From positions 84,164-148,163 of the forward strand of contig NZ_AUHU01000011.1 of the NCBI RefSeq assembly GCF_000423345.1: DNA of 64,000 bases, in the 5' to 3' direction. The notes under the pieces are model-generated. The model made no database searches and was not told where the DNA came from. It was given only the letters and a program-made list of their open reading frames with translations. A program made the position numbers and the translations under genes. Position 1 is the stretch's first letter; every line of letters begins with the position of its first letter. The stretch is from Marinimicrobium agarilyticum DSM 16975 (GTDB lineage Bacteria > Pseudomonadota > Gammaproteobacteria > Pseudomonadales > Cellvibrionaceae). Shown here in pieces: positions 34,201-42,905 of the stretch.

Positions 34201-37200
34201 AGGTAACCCGGTGACACTGAAGCTCAGCGTCTCGTTGGCGTCCACGTCGTCGGCGATCGGAGTGAAGCTATAGGCCTCGCGTTCGTTCACGCTGGCCGTT
34301 GGCGTGCCGCTGATCGTGGGCGCATCGTTGACCGGAGTCACGGTGACCGAAACGGTTGCCGTATTCGATGGTTCGCCCATATCGTCGTTGACTGTGTAGC
34401 TGAAGCTGTCCGCCCCGTTGAAATGCTCATCCGGTGTGTAGGTCACGGTGCCGTCGCCGTTGAGATCGGCGCTGCCGTTGCTCGGGCTGCTAAGGGCGAT
34501 GCTCGTCGCGTCCACAGTGCCGTCCACATCATTGTCGTTGGTCAGCAGATCGATGGTCGCGGGTGTATCTTCCTCCGTGGTGGCATCGTCATCGTTGGCT
34601 AGAGGCGCGTCGTTGACGCCCTCTACGGTCAGGTTCACCGTTGCCGCGTTGGACCAGAGGCCTTCGTTGTCCATGACCCGGTAGGTGAAGCTGTCGTTGC
34701 CGTCGAAGTTTTCCTCTGGTGTGTAAGTAATGGCACCGGTCGTGGTGTCGATGGTGGTAGCGCCGTCGCTGGGCGCGCTGACGATTTCCACCGAGGCGAT
34801 GTCCAGGCTGCCGTCCACATCCGAATCATTGCCCAGCACGTTAATCTCGTGCGGCGTTTCTTCCTGCAGTGTCGCGGCGTTGTCATCGGCCACCGGGGCG
34901 TCGTTGATGCTGTTGACAGTGAGCGTCACGGTCGCCTCGTTGGAGGTGCCGTCGGCATCGTCCTGCACCACGTAGGTGAATGTATCCGTGCCGTTGAAGT
35001 TTTCATCGGGCGTGTAGGTGACGACGCCGGTGGTGGCGTCCACCGATAGGGTACCGTTGGCCACATCATCCAGCACTTGCACGGTGGTGGCATTCACCGT
35101 GCCGTCGACGTCGGAGTCATTGGCGGTAACGTCTACGTCCACCGGGTTGTCTTCATCCACGCTGGCGGAGTCATCGAGGGCGGTAGGTGTGTCATTCACG
35201 CCGTTCACATTGATGATAACGGTCGCCACGTTGGACACGTCACCGTTCTGATCTTCAATGGTATAGCTGAACTGATCTGTTCCACTGAAGTCGGTATCCG
35301 GCGTATAGAGCACCTCGCCGCTGACCAGCTCTGCGCTGCCGTTGGCGGGTTCGGAGGTAATGACGATGGTGCTCGGGTCGACGCTGTCACCGCTGTCGAT
35401 GTCGGAGTCATCCGCCGCCACGTCGATGCTGATCGGGTTGTCCTCCGGCGTGTTGGCGGTGTCGTCGTTCGCCGTGGGCGCATCGTTCACATTGTTGACC
35501 GTCACGGTAACCGTCGCTTCGTTCGAAGTGCCGCCGTGCACATCGTCGACGGTGTAGGTGAAGGTGTCGGTGCCGGCGAAGTCGGCGTTCGGAGTGTAGG
35601 TAATCACCCCGCTGCCGGTATCGACACTGGTGCTGCCGTTACTCGGCGCTGTACCGACCTGAACACTGGCCGAGTTCAAAGTGCTGTCCGGGTCCACATC
35701 GTTGCCCAGAACGGTGATGTCGACGGACTGCTCTTCGTTCACTGAAACCGCATCGTTATTCGCCGTCGGGCTGGTATTGGCGACGGTGAAGTTCAGGGTG
35801 GTCTTGTCAGCGATGCCGCCAAAGAGGTTGCTGGCGCTGTCCGCGAACGCCGTGCCGGAGACCTGCACGTAGTAGCTCATGGTCGGTACCAACTCCGCCA
35901 CGAAATCGATGGTGGCGGTATTGCCACTGACCGAAGCGTTGGAAGAGGTGACCGCGACGCTGTCCACCTGGTTGTCCGCGTCATCAAAAATTTCCACCAC
36001 CGCGTCCGAGCCGGGTTGGGCGACAATCGCTTCGTCGAAGGTCAATTGAATATCGGCGTCGTACGGGACGTTAGTGGCACCGTCGGTGGGTGAGGTGCCA
36101 GACAGCGTGGGCAGGGTGCCATCGTAGTCTAAGCTAAATTGACTGGCGGCCTCGCTGTTATTGCCGGCCGTATCCTGCGCCGCGCCAGCACCGATATCCA
36201 GTGTCACGGTGCCTTCGGCACTGGGTGTGACTGTCATATCGAAACTGCCATCGCCATTGTCGGTGAAACCGCTCAACGATGCGTTGCCAGCGCTGATATC
36301 GCCGACCGCAAAGCCAGTGACTGTTTCGCCAAAGTTGACGGTGGCGGTAAAGCTGGTGCTGTTGCTCGGGCTGGGTTCCGCGCTGGTGATGGTCGGCGAG
36401 GGCGCGGTGCCGTCGTAGGTCAGGCTCAGCGTTGTTGCCGCCGTGTTGCCGTTGCCCACCGAGTCCTGAACCACGTCCGCCGCGATATCCACACTCACCG
36501 AACCATCGGCCGTCGGCGTCACCGTGGCGGTGTAACTGCTCCCGCTTCCGCTGAAGTTGCTCAAGTCGGCATTGGTTACGGTGATATCACCTATGTCAAA
36601 GCCGCTGACGGTTTCACCAAAAGTGACGGTGATACTGAACGCGCCATTGGTGGGATCGCTGGCGGCCGTGCTCAGGCTGGTGGTGGGTGAGGTGGCATCC
36701 AGTGTGGCGGTATCGGTCACGGCGCTGGCGGTATTGCCTGCGGTATCGGTCAGTGTCACCGAGAGTGTCAGTGTTCCATCGGGAAGGCCGCTGACGTCGA
36801 TGCCGGTGATTTGCTCGTCGGTGGTGGTCACGGTGCCCGAGCTGGATACCGATGTGCCGCCCTCGCTGCTGGAGATGGTGTAGGTGTAGTCGGCACCGAC
36901 TTCGGCGCTGGCGAAGGTAAAGCTGGTGGAGCTTGCCTCGGTACCGCTGAGCGTGGCGTCATCGAAGCTTACGCTATGACCACTTGGCGCCAACGCGTCG
37001 ACGATGATGCCGGCTGTCGTTCCGATATTGTTCAATGCCGTGCTTAAATCATTCCCCGCGCTGTCTTTGAGGCTTCCACCGTTGGTGTCGAGAGAAGCCA
37101 CCACCGTTATACCGTCGGCGTCTTCGTCTCCGGATTGGACTGTATGGCGGAACACGAGGCTGGATGTGCCACTGCCGCTGATATAAGTGGCGTGACGAGT

Positions 37201-39501
37201 GGTGGAGCCTACCGTTATGGCGATCTGCGGAGCGCCGCCGCCAGTGTCCACCGTTACGCTCTCGTCGGTATTGACCGTGAAATCAAGGAAGTCGCCCTCG
37301 ATATAGGTGCTATTGGCTGGGACGTTTACGCTGCTGACCGAAGGGGTCACGTTGTCGATGGTGACGTTTAACGCGCTTGATGAGCCGGACACGTTCCCCG
37401 CCACATCGGTGGCATTGGCAGTGAGGCTATGGGTTGTCGCGCTGATCGCTGAGCCGGTAGTAAACGTCCAGTTTCCGCTGCCGTCGGCTGTTGTGGTCCC
37501 AAGGCTTCCGTCCTGGTCGCTGATAATTTGTACGGTGCTGTTCGCTTCGGCCGTGCCAGCCAGTGTGGGAGTTGTATCGGCGGTCAGGTTATCGGTGCTG
37601 GAAGTACCCGAATCGGAAGCCGCCGACAGATCTGGTGCGGACGGTGTCGAAGTTGAGGTATCGACGGTTACCGTCAATGCGCCCGAGGGGGAGGACTGAT
37701 TGCCCGCCGAGTCTTCGGCCGTTGCCGTAAGAGCATGAGCTGCCTCGGTCAGCGTAGATGCGGTCGCCGTCCAGTTGCCACTGCCATCCGCTGTCGTGCT
37801 CGCCACCGTGCCGTCCTGGTCAGAGGTTATCACTACTGTACTGTTCGCTTCGGCGGTGCCGCTCAATGCGGGGGTTGTCTCCGAGGTAAGGTTGTCGGTA
37901 GAGGAGTTGCCCGTATCGGACGCCGCGTTCAGGTCCGGTGCTGAGGGGGCACTCGGGGCAACGCGGTCCACCGTGTGCTCGTTACCACTCGTATACGCGG
38001 ATACCCCACTATTGCCGCTGTTATCCGTGATATTGGTGCCAGAGGGTAGATCCAGTCGGAGCGTGCCTTCGCCGGAGATACCGTTGACCGTGACGGTGAC
38101 GGATGTACCCGAGCTCGCACTGACGGTATCGATAACGCCGGAGGCGGAACCCGTTGTGGTTAACGCAAAATCGTCCGATGACAGGTTGTTGGCGCTTTCG
38201 TCAAAAGTGACATTGAAGTCCACTGAGCTGGCGTTGGCGTTGGGCGTCCCACTCAGCGCTATACTCTGAACGACCGGGGGGGAACTATCGGCGCCTTGGG
38301 AAGCTCCCGTGGTGAAAGTGCGGAACTCAAAGAATGGCACATCCTCGCTATTTGTAGTTGACTCAAAGTAGAGTTTGAACCCTGTGAGCTGCTCTCCAGA
38401 AAAGCTGGCCAGTTCGCCGGAGCCGAAATTAAAGGATTCGTTGGTGGCGCCGGTACCATTGATCGTGGATGAGGTAACCTGTCCTCCACCGACAAGAACG
38501 CCAACAATATAAACGTTGGTGAATTGACCGAGTCCATATTCAGCAGAAGTTAACCCTGTTAGCTCAAAGGATCCGGTATTCGTACCGTCGGCATTAACAT
38601 AAAAGTAATTGTTTACAGACTGAGCGTTGAGTGCATAGGCCGGATTGGGAGGACCTGCGTAGACGCTGACATCTAAGCTAGAGGAAGAGCTGGCGTCTTT
38701 AGCCCCCACAACAAAATTTGTTGAGATGAGCGTGTTGCCAGTGTCCGTCCACCCGCTGGAGAAGTCCTTTGTGCCGGGCGAGGCTTGCAGTACCGACCTG
38801 AAATCCCTCAGCGCAATCGACTCTGATAGCAACGCGGTTTCGATGGAGCCTTTTTTTATTTCCAGGTCCCAGTCGCCGCCGTTTTCCGGGTTGCCGGTCA
38901 AATCCTTCGAAGCGGCTATGTCCACGTGAGTGTTTTCTTGCAGAATATCCAGAAACGCCTCACCGTCCGGCCCTTTGGCAAGGTCGCAACCGTAAAGCAT
39001 AAAGTCACCGCCCTCGCGGATCGCTGAGTTGATGGAAGAAAATGCGGACGCCTCCTCAGTCAGCTGTTGTTGATCAATCTTGTGGCCGCCAATGTATAGA
39101 ACGCCTGCCTCGGCATGGGCCACAATGTGCACCGCATCAAGTCCGTTATAGCCCTTGAGTGCCTGGGTGAGCGCCGCCAAGCCGCCTTGTTCGGTTGCCT
39201 TTATCTCGACAACCTCGATCCCTGGTCGGGACTGCTTCATGATCAAATGTTTGTCCCGAACGCTTGCGTCGACAATAATCAGCTCGCGCGTCTTGGCGCC
39301 CTGAACGACTGACAGCTCTTTCGCTCCCGTAATGGTCGAAGGCTCGGTAAACTGGCTTGGCCCCGATGGGATGGGAAGGGCCGAAATAAGATCCGCTCTG
39401 GAAGTGTTCGACCGCTGGTAGGAGCCGTAGGTCGGCGTTGCTCCATACGCTGCAAGGGGGAGCAGTAGGCTGGTTACGCTGCTGAGAAGTGTTTTACGCA
39501 T
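31261..39501 (-). CDS. Giant surface protein: DUF4347, Ig-like, tandem-95 repeats and C-terminal beta-barrel
   Basis: A 2,746-residue exported protein. Signal peptide (about 1-20); DUF4347 at about 72-240 (IIVDAS, HIVAHAEAG, LYGCDLAKG); several Ig-like and Big repeats (including three S-D-Q-D-G type units and T-G-F-x-V-G-D-I type units); five tandem-95/cadherin-like repeats of about 95 residues (bases 34,330-35,790; each with NDAP, TYTPD-x-x-F-x-G-x-D-x-F-x-Y); two He_PIG domains; a DSDNDSFSDYQEGLDG calcium-binding loop (thrombospondin type 3). Near the end SSGGGGSNG, one hydrophobic helix and an Arg cluster look like a GlyGly-CTERM sorting tail, yet the frame continues into a second signal-like segment (ending SPQASA-QAP) and a roughly 200-residue outer-membrane barrel ending LTLRWQY. 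The ATG at 39501 has AGGAT upstream. Confidence 0.88.
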   Translation of the reverse strand: MRKTLLSSVTSLLLPLAAYGATPTYGSYQRSNTSRADLISALPIPSGPSQFTEPSTITGAKELSVVQGAKTRELIIVDASVRDKHLIMKQSRPGIEVVEIKATEQGGLAALTQALKGYNGLDAVHIVAHAEAGVLYIGGHKIDQQQLTEEASAFSSINSAIREGGDFMLYGCDLAKGPDGEAFLDILQENTHVDIAASKDLTGNPENGGDWDLEIKKGSIETALLSESIALRDFRSVLQASPGTKDFSSGWTDTGNTLISTNFVVGAKDASSSSSLDVSVYAGPPNPAYALNAQSVNNYFYVNADGTNTGSFELTGLTSAEYGLGQFTNVYIVGVLVGGGQVTSSTINGTGATNESFNFGSGELASFSGEQLTGFKLYFESTTNSEDVPFFEFRTFTTGASQGADSSPPVVQSIALSGTPNANASSVDFNVTFDESANNLSSDDFALTTTGSASGVIDTVSASSGTSVTVTVNGISGEGTLRLDLPSGTNITDNSGNSGVSAYTSGNEHTVDRVAPSAPSAPDLNAASDTGNSSTDNLTSETTPALSGTAEANSTVVITSDQDGTVASTTADGSGNWTATASTLTEAAHALTATAEDSAGNQSSPSGALTVTVDTSTSTPSAPDLSAASDSGTSSTDNLTADTTPTLAGTAEANSTVQIISDQDGSLGTTTADGSGNWTFTTGSAISATTHSLTANATDVAGNVSGSSSALNVTIDNVTPSVSSVNVPANSTYIEGDFLDFTVNTDESVTVDTGGGAPQIAITVGSTTRHATYISGSGTSSLVFRHTVQSGDEDADGITVVASLDTNGGSLKDSAGNDLSTALNNIGTTAGIIVDALAPSGHSVSFDDATLSGTEASSTSFTFASAEVGADYTYTISSSEGGTSVSSSGTVTTTDEQITGIDVSGLPDGTLTLSVTLTDTAGNTASAVTDTATLDATSPTTSLSTAASDPTNGAFSITVTFGETVSGFDIGDITVTNADLSNFSGSGSSYTATVTPTADGSVSVDIAADVVQDSVGNGNTAATTLSLTYDGTAPSPTITSAEPSPSNSTSFTATVNFGETVTGFAVGDISAGNASLSGFTDNGDGSFDMTVTPSAEGTVTLDIGAGAAQDTAGNNSEAASQFSLDYDGTLPTLSGTSPTDGATNVPYDADIQLTFDEAIVAQPGSDAVVEIFDDADNQVDSVAVTSSNASVSGNTATIDFVAELVPTMSYYVQVSGTAFADSASNLFGGIADKTTLNFTVANTSPTANNDAVSVNEEQSVDITVLGNDVDPDSTLNSASVQVGTAPSNGSTSVDTGSGVITYTPNADFAGTDTFTYTVDDVHGGTSNEATVTVTVNNVNDAPTANDDTANTPEDNPISIDVAADDSDIDSGDSVDPSTIVITSEPANGSAELVSGEVLYTPDTDFSGTDQFSYTIEDQNGDVSNVATVIINVNGVNDTPTALDDSASVDEDNPVDVDVTANDSDVDGTVNATTVQVLDDVANGTLSVDATTGVVTYTPDENFNGTDTFTYVVQDDADGTSNEATVTLTVNSINDAPVADDNAATLQEETPHEINVLGNDSDVDGSLDIASVEIVSAPSDGATTIDTTTGAITYTPEENFDGNDSFTYRVMDNEGLWSNAATVNLTVEGVNDAPLANDDDATTEEDTPATIDLLTNDNDVDGTVDATSIALSSPSNGSADLNGDGTVTYTPDEHFNGADSFSYTVNDDMGEPSNTATVSVTVTPVNDAPTISGTPTASVNEREAYSFTPIADDVDANETLSFSVTGLPAWAEFDNTTGTLTGTPGISAAGNYPGIVISVSDGDATTDLTAFSIQVMDVNNAPTIGGTAPTTATVGQAYTFAPTATDPDATDTLSYSATGLPEWLTLDSATGELSGTPADDDVGNYTGLQVSVSDGTATDTLGAFSLTVEPGVDSDNDSFSDYQEGLDGTDPNDPASYLDLMPPQLAAPAAQVLDADALFTRITLRQLLGLANDATEAELQAALNPLASDNIDGNACCNPRVMGMEGNTLRLAPGRHEITWLAEDRQNNSAEATQVVNIRPLVSLSKDQVAVAGNTVELSVVLNGRSPFYPLTIPYRVASESTADSEAHDLTDGTLVLEEGERRKTLSITLAPNDGGSDSTLIVALDDRTPNAQDLAEGYDENDPNIYDINSGAKTRHRIEIVSGNVAPRVNLQLVQNEERRLLIPRAGGAVRATAVVTDPNTGDSHQYDWSATDSTLIDTDEDTGNETLVFEPQALNPGRYRVAATVTDSAGATTEVSRHFVVVPAPPTLNPDLDSDDDGIDDATEGFADENGNGIPNYQDSLASTNVLLESAERQNAFLMECDPGVACGLGEFSLQTGKGGTELGEETVGEGNPIPGDVPFEPVGGIFDFEMTELPELGQSVSVVIPQREPIPADAVYRKFLGGEWVTFVEDADNRLQSADGEPGYCPPVGSNEWEDGLTEGHHCVQLTLEDGGPNDADGLVNGSVSDPGAVSRPVEQEPEQPGTGTPEYDGEVTTRSSGGGGSNGALFTGLLLSLGLGRRWVARRARKRRRVLAWLPMLALGSLLLPSPQASAQAPGTPIFEQLQFELGLYRAKSSTSAADFTRSMSDRGVPITLSRYDIDRQALSFELGLPLAPHFRLGVGYLNLGDVTADFQVDGATAQALSQGLTQHYPYSTTGWTVSSQLKVPLAERIAVTAEVGLYRWESETRSLGPNLPAQSRDGVDPMLGAGFELPLNERVTAGFRFRQVLLKDQTVDLMGLTLRWQY

Positions 39502-39517
39502 GGCTGTTGATCCTGAG

Positions 39518-40345
39518 TCACTTTTGGGGCTTCGCGGCGACAATGTTGGCGGCCGTTCCGTTGGTGTCTTGCCAGAAGCTCATTTCCTGGTACTTGCTGA
39601 ACAGGTCCGGGGGCAAAATGCTGCGCCTCGGTGTAAATTGTACTTTCTTTCGGACGGTGTGCAGTCCCTTGACGCCGAGCTGGTGGTCAAACTCGCTATC
39701 CTCGTACTCCACGGCGTTAAAGTCGTGGTCGTACAACGGTTCGTTGATAAACCGGTAAATCAGCTCCACGGTTTTCGCCGGGTGTTGAGCCAGTATGTCG
39801 TAGTCCACCAGAAGCAGTCGGTCGGAATACTCGCCGTAATAGGCTTCTTTAAGGGCGGTCCAGGCGGAGCCTACTGTGCTGCTGGCGTTGATCAGAGCCT
39901 CGCAGCGGCTGTATACCGTTTGACGGTTGGCCGCGTTGAACATGCGGCTGTAGTCAAACGGATTCTTTCGGTAGATGACCTCGAAGCTGTCCATGATCCA
40001 GGCGGGATTGCGAACACAGCAAATAACTTTGAAGTCATCAAACAGTTCGACGAGTTGGTGGAGTCGGGCCGTCCAGATCCGGCTGGTATCGAAAATCACC
40101 TCGTACTTGTCTCGGTCGCTGTAGTAGGCGTCAAACAGGGATCGGCAGATGCGCTTGCGCTTGGCTTCGTCAAAAAATGGGTAGAACTCGCTGCCCGCCC
40201 CCATTTGTTCCAGTGCGCCATTGAGCAAGGCCGAGACCGGACTGCTCATGGCGGCGTGGAAGCGGGGATTCTGCCGGAGTATGCCGGCCAGCAGCGTTGA
40301 GCCAGCGCGGGGCAGTCCGGATATAAAGTGGTATTTCGGATTCAT
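39518..40345 (-). CDS. Sulfotransferase family protein
   Basis: PAPS-dependent sulfotransferase fold, 275 residues. The 5'-phosphosulfate loop is GLPRAGSTLLAGIL at residues 10-23; the 3'-phosphate site is VICCVRNPAWIMDSFE at about 108-123. The rest (KTVELIYRFINEPLYDHDF, RRSILPPDLFSKYQ) matches the bacterial sulfotransferase_3-like branch. No signal peptide, so it acts in the cytoplasm. It ends 16 bases before the giant surface protein and follows three collar genes on the same strand, so a role in modifying a product of this cluster is plausible. The acceptor is unknown. Confidence 0.85.
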   Translation of the reverse strand: MNPKYHFISGLPRAGSTLLAGILRQNPRFHAAMSSPVSALLNGALEQMGAGSEFYPFFDEAKRKRICRSLFDAYYSDRDKYEVIFDTSRIWTARLHQLVELFDDFKVICCVRNPAWIMDSFEVIYRKNPFDYSRMFNAANRQTVYSRCEALINASSTVGSAWTALKEAYYGEYSDRLLLVDYDILAQHPAKTVELIYRFINEPLYDHDFNAVEYEDSEFDHQLGVKGLHTVRKKVQFTPRRSILPPDLFSKYQEMSFWQDTNGTAANIVAAKPQK

Positions 40346-40415
40346 AAGTTTTTTAAAACGACTGTTCCTTCATTCGAAAGTGGCGGTGCCTTTGGGGCAC
40401 CAGCCTCGTTGCGGC

Positions 40416-40955
40416 TCAGGATCGATTGGGGAAAATGCCGTTAACGGCAATGCAGTACATCATGGTCAAAAACGGTTGACGGTTCTCGTGAGGCTGGCCG
40501 CTACCGCTGGTAGTGGTTGCCTGCGAGGACAGCTCGGTGTTGATCGGACTATCTCCGCCTGTCAGGTAGTTGACAACGCCACTGCCAGCCCGGTCATCCT
40601 GGGCGAGAAACGAGTCCGTCGCCCTTTTTTCGCTGCTACCCGGGCTATTCAGCCCTCTTAGCCCGTGATTGTGTTGGGGCATTTCGGCTTCCGTAATAGC
40701 GACGGTGTCCTCTCCCCTGGTTTCTCCCCAGGCCCAGGGCGTCAATCCGGGGCCCGAACCGATACCCGGTACAACCTGCCCTCGTAGGTCCGGCAACCGG
40801 AAGTTGGTGCGCCCATCGCCTCCATAGGTGATCCCGATAATGGAAAAGAGAGCGGTGTTCTGTGACACGCTCAACAACTGGCCGGCGCACAGCTCCCAGC
40901 CGCGAGGAACAAAGCTAATGGGCATCAGTTGAATTTCACCGATAAATGGTTCCAT
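40416..40955 (-). CDS. Tail-collar domain protein (microcystin-dependent protein family), copy 3
   Basis: A 179-residue protein of the phage tail-collar/MdpB family: IGEIQLMPISFVPRGWELC at the start, then LLSVSQNTALFSIIGITYGG-DGRTNFRLPDLRGQ and MPQHNHGLRG, ending in NRQPFLTMMYCIAVNGIFP. In phages such domains form short-fibre collars; chromosomal members occur as tandem triplets and are uncharacterised. Related to the two upstream genes with 15-base spacers. A hairpin (GGTGCC/GGCACC at 40385-40401) lies between it and the sulfotransferase. No signal peptide is visible. Confidence 0.9.
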   Translation of the reverse strand: MEPFIGEIQLMPISFVPRGWELCAGQLLSVSQNTALFSIIGITYGGDGRTNFRLPDLRGQVVPGIGSGPGLTPWAWGETRGEDTVAITEAEMPQHNHGLRGLNSPGSSEKRATDSFLAQDDRAGSGVVNYLTGGDSPINTELSSQATTTSGSGQPHENRQPFLTMMYCIAVNGIFPNRS

Positions 40956-40970
40956 GGTTCGCTCCTGCGA

Positions 40971-41498
40971 TTAGTTTCTGCTTGGATAAACGCCCCAAAT
41001 ACACATGATGTAGTGCATGGCGGTGCTTCGCATGATGTTGTCGTGAGGCCGGCTCCCGCCCGTTGAGGACACTGTGTCTGGGCTCAGGGCCTCAAGCTTG
41101 TCCATCGATGAACCCGGGGCGAAAATGTTGTCCTCACTATTGGATGAGAGCAGATTGTTTTCCGGGCTGTCGCTATTTGGGGCGGAGGCGGTTACTACAA
41201 ACCTGTGGTTGTGGCTGGGTAGTTCTGTCTCCAGCAATGTCACCGTTTCGCTTCCAAATCTCTCCCCAATGCTTCGCACGGACAGTCCTGGCCCTTGCCC
41301 CTGCCCAATGGGAACTCGACCACGCAGATCCGGCAGGGCGAATGTCGTTCTGCCGTCGCCGCCATAGGTCGTGCCGATTAATGAAAAGAGGGCTTCGTTG
41401 CTAGAGATACTCAATAGGCTGCCATCGCATAAGTGCCAGTTCTGGGGTGCGAAATTTCCCGCAAACAACCGAATTTCTCCAATAAAGGCTTCGCTCAT
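40971..41498 (-). CDS. Tail-collar domain protein, copy 2
   Basis: A 175-residue paralogue: IGEIRLFAGNFAPQNWHLCDG, LLSISSNEALFSLIGTTYGG, DGRTTFALPDLRGRVPIGQGQGPGL, LPSHNHRFVV, and the end RSTAMHYIMCIWGVYP. The central variable part (ASAPNSDSPENNLLSSNSED) differs from the other two copies, while the collar core is kept, suggesting a hetero- or homotrimeric assembly with different tips. No signal peptide. Second gene of the triplet. Confidence 0.9.
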   Translation of the reverse strand: MSEAFIGEIRLFAGNFAPQNWHLCDGSLLSISSNEALFSLIGTTYGGDGRTTFALPDLRGRVPIGQGQGPGLSVRSIGERFGSETVTLLETELPSHNHRFVVTASAPNSDSPENNLLSSNSEDNIFAPGSSMDKLEALSPDTVSSTGGSRPHDNIMRSTAMHYIMCIWGVYPSRN

Positions 41499-41513
41499 TG
41501 TGATTCTCCCTGA

Positions 41514-42035
41514 TTAGCCGCGTTGCGGAAACACGCCCTGGGTGGCGATGCAAAAGCTCATCACCAACGTGGGTTGCATATTGTTGTGGGGCTGTGATCC
41601 ACCTGTATTGGTTAGGCTGGTGGAATTCAAGGTTTCAGGTGATTCGGGGGGAGCGTATAGGTGAGCGGTGCCCCGGGGGCTTGAGGAGCTGGCCAATACC
41701 GAGCCGTCGAAGGTTTTCAGGTCGCCGGTGTTGGTTGAGGCGCCAACCGCATGGCTATGTGGGGGCATATTTAGCTCCGTCAACGTTGCGGTTTCGGTAC
41801 CGCCCTTTATGCCGCTCTTGTTTTCATAAGTCGTAGAGGTCTGCATTGCCGCTCGACCTCTCAGGTCCGGCAGAGCGAAGGTCTTTACGCCATCGCCACC
41901 GTAAACGGTGCCCAGTATGGAAAACAGAGCGGTGTTGGTGCTGATGGGGAGTATGGCTCCATCGCAGAGCGCCCAGCCTCGTGGGGCCCACTGGAAAGGG
42001 AAAAGTTTGATTTCTCCAAGGTATGGCTCGGCCAC
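41514..42035 (-). CDS. Tail-collar domain protein, copy 1
   Basis: A 173-residue paralogue and first gene of the triplet: LGEIKLFPFQWAPRGWALCDG, LPISTNTALFSILGTVYGGDG, VKTFALPDLRGRAAMQ, MPPHSHAVGA, and the end MQPTLVMSFCIATQGVFPQ. An AAGGAGG site precedes the ATG at 42035. The promoter for this cluster probably lies in the 363-base gap upstream. Function of chromosomal collar triplets is unknown. Confidence 0.9.
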   Translation of the reverse strand: MAEPYLGEIKLFPFQWAPRGWALCDGAILPISTNTALFSILGTVYGGDGVKTFALPDLRGRAAMQTSTTYENKSGIKGGTETATLTELNMPPHSHAVGASTNTGDLKTFDGSVLASSSSPRGTAHLYAPPESPETLNSTSLTNTGGSQPHNNMQPTLVMSFCIATQGVFPQRG

Positions 42036-42398
42036 ATGACCTCCTTATTTCATCCTGAAGCCGGAGAGCCGGTCCGGTGCTCGGACTGAATGATTCCGGA
42101 ACGGGTGGGATTGTATAAAGACTAAAAGTCGATATCTGATCGGAATTATTGCTTGTGTTGGCGGATACCACCAGTCGAAATCTAAGGGTAGTAAAGGGCT
42201 AGGATTTGTGCAAATCCTTTTACACAATTCAGCGAATATTCATGGCGTTCTGGCGAGGCGCGCCTTCTCCGAATGTCGTAGTATTGTCGGTTTATGTGCG
42301 AACGAAGCCGATACGTTCCAGAGTGTCAAATATAAGGTGTTTTCGAGGAGGGCTGGCGTTTTCTGGTGTGTTCCGGGAGTGGTCGGTGGTTGGGTCCT
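42036..42398. promoter_or_regulatory. Leader region of the collar/surface cluster with an 18-bp palindrome
   Basis: No coding sequence is supported in this 363-base gap, which is AT-richer than the genes around it. AGGATTTG-TG-CAAATCCT at 42201-42218 is a perfect palindrome about 165 bases before the first collar gene; it could be a regulator site, or a short hairpin with TTTT after it on the plus strand. I see no clear -35/-10 pair. Confidence 0.45.
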
Positions 42399-42905
42399 TC
42401 AGACGCTTGTCGCCGGGGAGCGCTTCCCAGCGTGCCACTTCATATCCTCCTGGGTTTCCGAATAACGAGACGTGTAGAAGCCGAGCGACAGGTAGAGCGC
42501 CCGTGCCCGAGGGTTTTGCCGGTCCACGGAAAGCTCTATTGGCAGGTTTTTGGCTTGAGCGGCTGCCTGCAAGGCCTTGATCAGGGTTGCCCCGACTCCT
42601 TGACCACGATGTTCGGGAAACAGTACCAAGTCAATGAGACGAATTGCTGAGGAAGATTCATCAATCGCCATTTTACCTATGACTTTATGCAAACGCTCAA
42701 CAAGCCAGACTTGGTGCTGTGGCCACCGCTCTCTGTAGTGAACCTGTTGTAAGCGGTACTGCTGCTGTACTAATGTGAGAGCCAACTCAGGCGGCAGGTC
42801 GACTTGCTCGAGGTGCGGTCTCGCCGAGCGGAACAATGCCTGTAGCGACGCCTGATCCGTGTCCCTGGCTGGCGTCAGCTTTAGGCTTTCAGGGAGATCT
42901 ATCAA
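42399..42905 (-). CDS. GNAT family N-acetyltransferase
   Basis: Acetyl-CoA-dependent transferase of about 168 residues. Motif A is LFPEHRGQGVGATLIKAL (R/Q-x-x-G-x-G/A), followed by ELSVDRQNPRARALYLSLGF, the usual fourth strand and helix. The N-terminal half (LTPARDTDQASLQALF, YRLQQVHYRERWPQHQ) resembles GNATs I recall next to collar triplets in other gammaproteobacteria. I chose the TTG at 42905, which overlaps the metF stop (TTGA). A longer frame would overlap metF by 100 bases. Substrate unknown. Confidence 0.85.
   Translation of the reverse strand: MIDLPESLKLTPARDTDQASLQALFRSARPHLEQVDLPPELALTLVQQQYRLQQVHYRERWPQHQVWLVERLHKVIGKMAIDESSSAIRLIDLVLFPEHRGQGVGATLIKALQAAAQAKNLPIELSVDRQNPRARALYLSLGFYTSRYSETQEDMKWHAGKRSPATSV

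Noticed and set aside
34330..35790. Repeat array as a mobile or CRISPR structure
   Set aside because: The roughly 285-base periodicity encodes tandem-95 protein domains.
40385..40401. Possible terminator between the third collar gene and the sulfotransferase
   Set aside because: Only a 6-bp stem and no T tract on the minus strand; the genes are better read as one unit.
40416..42035. Collar genes as part of a prophage
   Set aside because: No other phage genes (portal, capsid, integrase, lysis) are nearby; context is methionine cycle, GNAT, sulfotransferase and surface protein.
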